Assembly (NCBI GenBank): GCA_032622095.1
Contig: CP136069.1
Coordinates: 119,898,126 to 119,962,125 of the forward strand
Source: Siphonodentalium dalli
Lineage: Eukaryota > Mollusca > Scaphopoda > Gadilida > Siphonodentaliidae
Reading direction: 5' to 3'
Length of the DNA: 64,000 nucleotides
In this document: positions 42,301 to 54,300 of the stretch, piece by piece
Layout: the number at the start of each line of letters is the position of its first letter
Numbering within the stretch: the stretch's first letter is position 1
Program-made: the position numbers and the translations under genes
Notes under the pieces: generated by a model
What the model was told of the DNA's origin: nothing
What the model saw: only the letters and a program-made list of their open reading frames with translations
The model's database searches: none

Positions 42301-45300
42301 AATACATACAACAGTTCTGGTATAATACATACAACAGTTCTGGTATAATACATACATCAGTTCTGGTATAATACATACAACAGTTCTGGTATAATACATA
42401 CATCAGTTCTGGTATAATACATACATCAGTTCTGGTATAATACATACAACAGTTCTGGTATAATACATACATCAGTTCTGGTATAATACATACAACAGTT
42501 CTGGTATAATACATACATCAGTTCTGGTATAATACATACATCAGTTCTGGTATAATACATACAACAGTTCTGGTATAATACATACAACAGTTCTGGTATA
42601 ATACATACATCAGTTCTGGTATAATACATACAACAGTTCTGGTATAATACATACATCAGTTCTGGTATAATACATACATCAGTTCTGGTATAATACATAC
42701 ATCAGTTCTGGTATAATACATACAACAGTTCTGGTATAATACATACAACAGTTCTGGTATAATACATACATCAGTTCTGGTATAATACATACATCAGTTC
42801 TGGTATAATACATACAACAGTTCTGGTATAATACATACAACAGTTCTGGTATAATACATACAACAGTTCTGGTATAATACATACATCAGTTCTGGTATAA
42901 TACATACATCAGTTCTGGTATAATACATACAACAGTTCTGGTATAATACATACATCAGTTCTGGTATAATACATACAACAGTTCTGGTATAATACATACA
43001 ACAGTTCTGGTATAATACATACATCAGTTCTGGTATAATACATACAACAGTTCTGGTATAATACATACATCAGTTCTGGTATAATACATACATCAGTTCT
43101 GGTATAATACATACAACAGTTCTGGTATAATACATACAACAGTTCTGGTATAATACATACAACAGTTCTGGTATAATACATACATCAGTTCTGGTATAAT
43201 ACATACAACAGTTCTGGTATAATACATACAACAGTTCTGGTATAATACATACAACAGTTCTGGTATAATACATACAACAGTTCTGGTATAATACATACAA
43301 CAGTTCTGGTATAATACATACAACAGTTCTGGTATAATACATACATCAGTTCTGGTATAATACATACATCAGTTCTGGTATAATACATACAACAGTTCTG
43401 GTATAATACATACAACAGTTCTGGTATAATACATACATCAGTTCTGGTATAATACATACAACAGTTCTGGTATAATACATACATCAGTTCTGGTATAATA
43501 CATACAACAGTTCTGGTATAATACATACAACAGTTCTGGTATAATACATACAACAGTTCTGGTATAATACATACATCAGTTCTGGTATAATACATACAAC
43601 AGTTCTGGTATAATACATACAACAGTTCTGGTATAATACATACAACAGTTCTGGTATAATACATACAACAGTTCTGGTATAATACATACATCAGTTCTGG
43701 TATAATACATACAACAGTTCTGGTATAATACATACATAAGTTCTGGTATAATACATACAACAGTTCTGGTATAATACATACAACAGTTCTGGTATAATAC
43801 ATACAACAGTTCTGGTATAATACATACAACAGTTCTGGTATAATACATACATCAGTTCTGGTATAATACATACAACAGTTCTGGTATAATACATACATCA
43901 GTTCTGGTATAATACATACAACAGTTCTGGTATAATACATACAACAGTTCTGGTATAATACATACATCAGTTCTGGTATAATACATACAACAGTTCTGGT
44001 ATAATACATACATCAGTTCTGGTATAATACATACATCAGTTCTGGTATAATACATACATCAGTTCTGGTATAATACATACATCAGTTCTGGTATAATACA
44101 TACAACAGTTCTGGTATAATACATACATCAGTTCTGGTATAATACATACATCAGTTCGATCCAGTTTGATGGACTATTTTTAGAACAGAAACTTCAGGCG
44201 CATTTGGAGAACTCTTATCTTGTTATAGCATTCTCTATCAAGGCAAAATTTGTTCGCATACATAACAAAATGAACACCTACAGTAATGCCCTAAGTAATG
44301 GACTCCTTAACCACAGCAGAATTATGGGTAACTTTTCAGGATTTAGTCGGATGAATGGCAACAAGCCATATTTCAGACTAAATCCTGAAAAGTTACCCAT
44401 AATTTTGCTGTGGTTAAGGAGTCCATTACTTAGGGCATTACTGTACTTTGCTCTGACTTACACATTCAAATATGTTCACGTATATGTTATTTAGGGTTGT
44501 GATCTGGCCAGCCCTGGCACCTGATTAAATAACATTGTCACTGCTGAATGACGTCATGTGCTGGAATGTTGAAACCATGGCAATTTTTCAGTGTAAAAAT
44601 ATAACAGGAATTTTGTTTTTTTAAACGCAAAGGCTAATTATTCACAATCCTGGAACATCACTGTTAAAAATGTCAAGAAACACTGGTTCTGAGGCACTTT
44701 AATTTCCGACTTCCTGTTATGAGTGTCAGCTGTCTGCTTGTGTGCAGAAATAGATCCATACGTAATCTAGAGGTCACCCCGAAGATCTCCTATAAGTTTG
44801 GTTGATGATCGGATGTGGGATGTGGACTGTATAGGGTGTGCCGATGGAATTTAGTTATGCAAAGGGTAAAATACAAGATGGCTGCTGTTGGCCATGTTTT
44901 TTTAAGTATTTCGAAAAAATAGTTCCCATCTAAAAGTCACCCCGAAAATCCATATGAAGTTTGTTGACGATCGGAAGAGTGATGTCGCCCGTAGGGATTG
45001 CCGAATGATTTAGTCATGCAAAGAGTAAAATCCAAGATGGCTTCTGGCAGCCATGTATTTGAACAAAATTCATAAAAAATTGATGGCTCACAGGTTGTAG
45101 TAGCTAAGATATCAAAGGGTTGGTTTGGGTTTACCCGATACAAGGGTGTGGAATAAATAAAGAACATAACTTGCATCAGAATTTCAAATCCTTTATCAAG
45201 TTTGTTGTGGATGGTACATAATAACATTCCAATGGAGGACGCGACTCTCATGAAATATATCCTTGCACCATGTGCAACTCAATTGATAAAAGCTTCTCGA

Positions 45301-48300
45301 TTAAGACACGAATTGTGTTATTTCTATTTACTATACAAATTAATTTTTATCAATATATTGGCTTAGTTTTGACGATATGCTGAAACCATTTTTATATTTT
45401 ACTTTGAAGAACATCAACCGTAACAGATCCATTTGAAATTTGGTGATGATCGGATGAGGGATATGTTCTGTAGGGTGAAGGTAACCTCATATTTTGTTTA
45501 TGTCTAGAGCAGAACCGAAATGTTACAAAGTTTGCGATGTCAAATGACATATACGCGTATACTTTTGAAATTATATAAATATTGTGATAAAAAAAAAAAA
45601 TAATTCCAATTGACAACTCTTTATAGAGCTCAGAACAAATATAATTATTTCTATTGAATAAACTGGATTACTTTTACAATAGTGACATTTTTCTACCGTC
45701 ATTCAGGTCATTGGTGATTTTAGATGAGCAGGTGATTAATGCTTAAAAGTCCGCTATAGAAGAGTAAAGCAACCGTTCTTCACCTTATTATCCATACGAT
45801 TTCACAAGCTGGTTTATGTTGAAAGAAACTTAGGATTAGACCATTCTGTTATTTTGAGACAATTTTGAAAGGTTTCCATGGCCATCCAAAATTCAAGGCC
45901 TTCTCCTGGTAATGTTCATGTGATTTCGAGAGCTTCTGTTATCTTTTCAGCGAGCAATGGCATGCATATTATATTCAAGCCATGAAATAGGGTGTCTGTC
46001 ATTTGCAGAATGAGGTCCCCAGAGAATGAATTTAGTGATGCTACCCCACATAGCGGGCTAGCATCACCAAATTCACCCTCTGGGGACCTCATTCTGTTTA
46101 CACCTCAGCAGAATGAGGTTCCCAGAGGGTGAATTTGGTGATGCTAGCCCGCTATGTGGGGTAGCATCACTAAATTCACCCTCTGGGGACCTCATTCTGC
46201 AAATGACAGACACCCTATTTCAAGGCTTGATTATATTGCAACACATCAAGGCCCTCTAGTGAAATTCAAGCAATTTCAAGGCGTTTAATTGGTTATTTGT
46301 ACAGTAGCTCAGGATTTCCGCTAGGCCAGTGGGGGGTCCGTAAAATGAACCCGGTTTTGGTGCCAAAACAAAAAAGATGGTAAATCAATATAAAAAGAGT
46401 TGTTTTGTACATGTCCGGTTGTGTATTTGTTTTCAGATCACTGGTCACCAATGCCACAAACCGCAACATATCATAGGAAAGTGACTGTCTGTTGATTATT
46501 GATTATTGATTACCATTGATTATTTAAATTTCATCCAAAATTCAAATTCAAAGAGTCATTCCTTAAAATGAGGGAAACGATAAATGAAATGAATGTGTCA
46601 ATGACACTGTAGCTAAACTTGGAAAGGGAATAATTTCATGTATTTTATTTAAAATGTCGAAGTAATATTAGATTATCAACATGAAGAGATATATATAAAG
46701 TAAAATCCAAGATGGTTGCTGGCGGCAATGTTTTCAAATGAAATTCAAAAACATTTGATAGCTTCCATCTAGTAGATCAATAGCAAGATTAATTATGAAG
46801 TTTAGTGATGATCAGATGAGGGAAGTGAACTGTAGGGTGTGTGTGCCAAAGGATTTAGTCATGCATTAAAGAGTAAAATCCAAGATGGCTGCTGGCGGCC
46901 ATGTTTTATGGCTAAATGATCCCAAAATGACTCATTCCCATCTACATGTCAATATTAACATCGATGACAAATTTCATGATGATCCTACCAAAGGTACGAC
47001 CTGTAGCCGATGACAAAGGATTTAGTCATGCAAAGAGTAAAATCCAAGATGGCTACTGGCGACCATGTTTTTTGGCCAAATGTCCCCAAAATGACTCGTT
47101 CCCATCTACATTTCAATATTAACATAAATAACAATTCCATGATGATCAGACAAAGAGCACGGCTTGTAGCCCGTGAATTTTGTAATCCAAGATGGTCGCT
47201 AGCGCAGCCACGTGTTTTTGCCGACTGACCCCCAAAATTACTCCTTCCCATGTCAATGTTAACATCCATGACAAATTTAATGATGATCCGACCAAAGATA
47301 CGATCTGTAGCCTGTGTCAAAGGATTTAGTCATACAAAGAGAAAAATCCAAGATGGCCACCGGCAGCCATGTTTTATGGCCAAATGACCCCCACCCCAAA
47401 ATGACCCGTTACCATCTTCATGTCAATATTAACTTCCACGACAAATTTCATGATGATCAGATGAACACTTCGGCCTGCATGTAGCCCGTGCTAATGGAAT
47501 GAATTTTGGAATCCAACATGGCCACTGGCGGCCATGCATTTTTGCCGAATGACCCCAAAACGACTCGTTCCCATCTACATGTCAATGTCAACGCCCATGA
47601 CAAATTTCATAATGATCCGATCAAAGGTATGACCTGTAGCCCGTGTTAAAGGATTTAGTCATGCAAAGAGTAAAAAATCCAAGATGGCTGCTGGCGGCCA
47701 TGTTTTATGGCTGATTGACCCCAAGATGAATCGTTCCCATCTACATGTCATTGTTAACATCCATGAAAAATTTCATTATGATCCGACCAAAGGTATGATC
47801 TGTAGCCCATGCCAAACAATTTAGTCATGCAAAGAGTAAAATCCAAGATGGCTGCCACGGCCATATTTTATGGCTGATCGACCCCAAAATTACTCATTCC
47901 CATCTACATGTCAATATTAACATCCATGATAAATTTCATGATGATCAGACGAACAGTAGGATGACGGATACCAAGCCATGGCAATAGCTCAAACTTTACA
48001 AAGTAAAGTTGAGCTAAAAACTATCAGGGGTCAGGGTGTACAAACTTAACTTTCTGCATCGAAAGTATGATTTTGGCGAGAAAGACCTGTGGCCGACAGG
48101 TTGCAGGAAAACCTGTGGCATGTGTGCAGACAAGGTTGAATATGTATATCAGATATTTTTGGGCTATCGTCTGGTATGTACTGGACAATAAATCAATCAT
48201 CTGTTGATCCACTAACACAGGTATATTTCTGTCAGAAAATTATGAATTTCAATGGGAATACAATACATGTATTATCAATCTGACATTTTCATAAATAGTA

Positions 48301-51300
48301 ATTCCGCGTTCAGGATTAGATTGATCTGATGTTACCATGATATACATGTATATTGTGACCAGGGTTGTCATACTGTTCATACTACTACTACTAGTATATG
48401 TAGATGATAAATTCAGTGAAATGTCTACATATCATAGAAATAGTGTCTCACAACTGCATGTTCTTGTTTCTCTCTAGTGGCTAATTGCATGGGGTTAGTT
48501 TGGAAAGGAAAAAATCCACTAGTTGTGATGTTGAGATATATGTGGTAACATCTTAGAGATACGAGTGCGTGGGTAAGGCATGAAAATTAGAATAAACTCC
48601 AGGGAAAAATGTTAGCATGGAGATATACTGAAACTAATCAAAACCAGTTGACCAGTTTCAGTATATAACAGTGATAGAGCATATCCATGGAATTTAATTT
48701 CTTACAACATAGCAAAATAGCTTACCTATCACATAAGTCACCAGAATATCTTTCTCGGCACACACAAAAGCCAGTTTCATCTACACAGTCTCCAGTTGAT
48801 GATACAGTGTCATTGCAGGAACATTCTACATGTAATAAATAATATCTTGTTGATAACCAAGAGATATAGGCCTGAATTGATTGCCTTAAAAGTGTCAAAA
48901 TTAGTATTAATGTCATGACGTCATTATGTTGTGTGCTGGCAATTGATATTATGGCCATTTCCCAGTGGAAAAATATAACGGGAATATTCCAAAAACCATA
49001 AAACTGACTCCATTGAAAAGTAATTATCATTCACAATCCTAGAACAACATAAACTGACTCAAACGCAATTAAAGGTACTCAATCCGATCAGACGCTCCTA
49101 AATTACCATTTCTTGGGCTTCGGGGTAAAACATATTTGATTCGAGTCAAGGAACACACCCATCAAAGTTCAGAGTGATCAGATATCGATTTTTGAAGTTT
49201 GTTATTTCTCGAGAAGTGTAATAATATGTGGCCCAGAAACATGTGGTCAAAGGGATGGTCTCGAACAAAATTGCGGATGAAGATGGATAACTCTAAACTC
49301 AAGTGGTAATATGGCCAAATTTCCTGATACTAAAGTGATAATACGGCCATATTTTGTTGAACAAAATGTTGATAAATAACAAGTTTTGGGAAATTAGATA
49401 CCATAGTTGACAGTGGTTAGCATTATTTCGTTGCAATAAATCGATTCTCATAACTAAAGCGTATTTTGAAAAAATGTTTTTGTTGTTGTATCTTGATAAT
49501 ATGGGGACTGTCTGATCGGATAGAGTACCTTTAACATATAATTATGAATAATGGCCAGCCACTAACTTGAATGCTGCACTTTGTATATACTCATTATGAA
49601 CATAATAGCACACAACAGCTTGATATTTTACCTCCATACTCAGTAAGGATCATATAACAACACATCATTGAAAAGAATTGTAAATTAAACTCCATATGAC
49701 CAAGTGCCAAGCCAGTTAATGGCTAATATCAGATTAGTCCAAGCTTCCTTGTATGTAAACCAGCTAGATATATCAGTAAAGTGAGATGCTAGTTTACCTC
49801 CAACACTCATCCATATAGTGTCCCATATCAGACTGAAAGCATTGTTAACCCGCTCACCTAAAACCACCAATGTAATACAGGGATTTTTTTAGGTGTCCTT
49901 AGGGTCCGGTATTCGGCCCCATTCCCAATGGGAAAAAGGCACCTTTATTCCCAATTTTCAACCACCAAATTCCCAATTGCAGGCAGGTATATAATATCAT
50001 CGGATTTATTGAATAATTTTAAATTTTTTCCCGACGTTTTGTACACTCAGTCGATCGATAAACGACTGAAAACCCGTATTAAAACAGCGACATCGGGAGC
50101 CCGCATCGTATAATGTACACGCGGCGACCCAACTATTAGTATAACATGGTGGATGGCTTGAATCCTTCCGTTGTTATCTGTGAATTTTTAACTTACCTGA
50201 GGCTGAGAAATGGACCTGAATGGGCTGGGATTTTACTCCATCTTTGAGTTACCTGTGTTCAAGCCTTGAAATAAGGTGTCTGTCATTTGCAGAATGAGGT
50301 CCCATTCTACTTACACCTCAGCAGAATGAGGTTCCCCTCTGGCAGGGTTTCCGCTAGAGGTTAGGGGAATGGGGCCGGTAGCCATCAAGGGGAAAAATCC
50401 AGGTAAAAGTAGCCTGTTTTACAAAGTGAACAGTATATTTTGAGGTATAAAACATGACAGGTACAATTAAAATACTGCTCTTTTGCATAACATAACCGGG
50501 TACTAACCGCAACGTAACTAACCAGCATCAAAGGCATAGCTTCTATAAGCGATGTCAGTTCCGATCATTTCCTGTTTCAATTTTCTGTATAACAACGCGT
50601 TTAGAGTGTGTACACTCACAAGATATAAAATAGATTAACTTTTTAAAATTCCTTAGTACTATTCCAACAAAATTCAGAAGTTTTAAACATCTTTATACCT
50701 TTATAGACATGCAGTATGTGTCCTGGGGTATGGCAGGAGGGGAAAACTTGGCGAGAGGAACGGGGCCGTCAAGGGGACCCCCTGCCGGTATAGCGGAAAC
50801 CCTGCCTCTGGGGACCTCATTTGCAAATGACAGACACACTATTTCAAGGCTTGCCTGTGTTTAAGTTGCGTTATACACAGAACATTACGGTATTAGTACT
50901 ATTTACTTGTGTGTAACAGTGATTAATTGAATTTTTCTAAAACATGGAAAATTCCCAATTTTGGTCTGTAAAGACACATTTCGAAGGGACCCGGACCCAT
51001 TCCCAAAATAGGCAGAAAAATCCCTGTAATAAATCATAATTGTTAGTGCTGAAACGGATATCCGGTTGACAACCGGCTACTGTCGACAACCGGTTGAACT
51101 ACGATAAACCGGTTAACCGCTATGTATTGCACACACGTGATGCCAATGACAAAAACAAACATATTAGGTTCAATCAGCACGAGACTGATAACAGTAGGTT
51201 TTAAACACGTGTACTTTATCAATTGTGCTATAATCTTTATCACTCTGAGGAGTATAGTCAAAATTACGTGTATTAAAAAATCACAATCTGGTGCGAGATA

Positions 51301-54300
51301 AAAAGTCTTCCATGAATGGCAAGTTACATACATGCACTAGTAGTCTGGCTTTGGCGGCTAAACATCAAAGATGCATGGCTGCATGCCATCATCTTTGATG
51401 TAATCCGATGTCCGGTGAACACGTGCACTGATGCAACTGAGTCGTCGGCAAAGATCAATGCAATCATTTTCAATGGAGTAAGGCCTGGTCATTTGACATC
51501 TACTGAAGAAATGCGTAAATCAGATGTCTGGGACACTCAAATCGCCGAAGAATCACATGACCTAATATTCTCCAGTCCCGCAATCGCTATAATGACAATA
51601 AAAAGCTGCTGCGATTTGCATGTACAAAAATTTATATAGGTCATGCAATATTCTTCCCAAACGAGAACGACTAGTCGGGCAGCAGTCGCGTCTGCAATGC
51701 ATGCAAACAGGTCAAGCATGATGCGTCTATTTATAAACACTGCGATTTGTAGTTCACCTGTGTCACCTGTCAATTTGTCAACGCATGGCCGTTTACTGTT
51801 CGTGTTTGGTGATTTTCATTCATTTAATACAAGCTATGTCTATGTAAACATTACGTGAATTCGCCATACAGTTAATAAATCAAATTATGATGATATATTG
51901 GTTCATATTATGGTGTAAATAATGAGTGTAAAGTCATAGATTGAAAATAGCGGATATCCGGTTATGATCCGGTTACACGTCACGGTTAACCGGCTACAAA
52001 AATAGGTCAACCGTTTCAGCACTAATAATTGTGACACTAATCTGTTCATTCCATAGAAAACATGATATTTGTTCTGAACTCAACACCAGTTGTCAATTGA
52101 AAGCAGTAATTTAATGTGGAATATATATCTGATCCCAATGCTTACATAATTTTTACAATGCTTACATAACTCATTTGGCCTCTTGATTTGCCCATCATAT
52201 GGTAAACATAAACACGGCCACATGGTTGTCGATTGAATTATTCTATCATGTATACCCAGTAATTTGTAAATTAGAAATCACATATACATCGCAAGACTTC
52301 CAGAGTAAGAAATGTTTAACCAATAATAATATAGGACCACTTACAATTAAATTAGTCATGGGATGTTGGAATAAAATAACAGCACACTTGCTCCTAAATG
52401 TGTTGTGTATGGGTTGATTGATTGTTTATGGGTGTACCCAATTATCAGCATAGAAGCCTAATGTTGCCGCTTACAGTTAGAAATAGTTTGGGGTCTTCTC
52501 TAAACGTAAACAAATGTGTGATTGGTTCTGATTACATGGCATATTCTGTGCGTAATTTAATATAAAAGATAGATTATAATACTTCATTATGACTGTAAAA
52601 TATCACTCTTTCCAATATATATATAGCATCATGTATTGATTTTGTGGTAAAATCTATTAAAATAGACGATTATTCCCGACACTGAATCTGGGCGTAAAGT
52701 CAGATATAAGACACGTAATATAAGTTGATCTTAGACGTAAATATAGCATCTCAATCTACCGATATAACTATCTGGTTTACTACTAGTACGTATAATAAAA
52801 GGTCAGCAGAACACAGTGTCCCCCGAAAACGTGGCAAGTCGATGCCGCTTTGTTAAAGAAATTAAAAGTCAAAAATGGTTAATAACTCCGTAAAAAAATA
52901 ATTTTTCCGTCATCTTTATACATGTTGCACAGGTACCCTCATATAGAAAATTATAAAAAATGTTGAAATTTTCGAAGTCGAAAAGGGTTAATAACTCCGT
53001 CAAAAAATAATTTTTCCATCATCTATATACATGTTGCACATCTTCAATATATAGGCAACAATATTCTGAAGTTTCAAATCTCTAGGATGAAAACTGTAGG
53101 AGGAGTTGATCACACCATGAAGGTACCCTCATACTGAAAATTATAAAAAATGTTGAAATTTTCGAAGTCGAAAAGGGTTAATAACTCTGTCAAAAAATAA
53201 TTTTTCCGTCATCTATATACATGTTGCACATCTCCAATATATGGGCAACAATATTCTGAAGTTTCAAATCTCTGGGATGAAATCTGTAGGAGGAGATGGT
53301 TACACCATGAAGGTACTCAAAAGTGTGACGGATGGACGGATGGATGGCACAACGGATGGACGGACGGAGCCCATTTCTATAGTCCCCCGAAAATAAATTT
53401 TTCGGGGGACAATTAAATTTAATAAAGTTAAAGGGGTACTGTAGACTAAATCAAGCCATCTATGGGACCATCTTCTATTATACTCAGAATATATTCAAAA
53501 ACTAAATGAATTTGTTGAGCCATGGATGAGTGCAAAATATACACTCAATTACTTTATGAACTACGTAAAAACAACATGGTATTAATTATAATGAAAATGA
53601 ATTTATGGCTGGAGTCATAAAATCATTTTCATTATAATTAGCATGTTGTTTACTCATATTGCACATAAGTGTAATTTGCACTCATCCATGGCTCAAATTC
53701 ATCAATTTGTTACATTTATTTACTTTATATAATACATATAATATGTTGAGTATAATAGGAGATGCACCCATACATGGCCAGATTTAGTGTACAGTACCCC
53801 TTTAATTAAACTAATATCAATAAGCAAATGACTTTAAACAGACAAAATATTTGTTCTGCTATTGTTTCCCCTGTAAATTTAGGGGATAAACATAATGTCT
53901 GGTGTGATTTTGGGATGTTAATGGGTGGGTATTACAATGGAAAATGCAGTTCTACCAGTGATGCGAGGAGCCGGTAAAACTAATATTTTATCAGAAAACC
54001 CACCACAAACCCACCAGACAGCATGTTTATCCCCATTCTAATTCTCACGACCAAAAAATCATGCAATAGACACAACAATCTGTCAAAGAGTTGCTGAACT
54101 GGAAATGGTTGACAGTTTACAAACATGACATCGCACTTCCTCCTCGAAATACGCTCATCATATGCATGTGTCAAGCTACGTAAATTCATGATTTTACAAC
54201 AACTACACCTGGACAACTGACCAATAAGCACTGCGGAAATGGGATTTACTTGTTGGAAGAGTGAATTGGAATTAATTTTGACATACAGGCTATAACATTT

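Larger units (their letters stand above)
49878..51026. mobile_element. Inverted-repeat element (CAGGGATTTTT ends), outer level of a nest
   Basis: Ends CAGGGATTTTT and AAAAATCCCTG, flanked by TAATA on both sides. Internal phrases 'cccaattttca' and 'gaaaattcccaatttt'. It contains the hAT-like element 50260-50853, which itself contains 50343-50804. Confidence 0.75.

Noticed and set aside
40148-44055. Many long minus-strand open frames (MYYTRT / PELLYVLYQN repeats, up to 274 codons)
   Set aside because: They are the 23-bp satellite read in frames with no stop. Composition is purely periodic and there is no gene structure.
35409-44157. Possible CRISPR array
   Set aside because: Repeats are directly adjacent with no unique spacers, and the DNA is eukaryotic with spliced exons.
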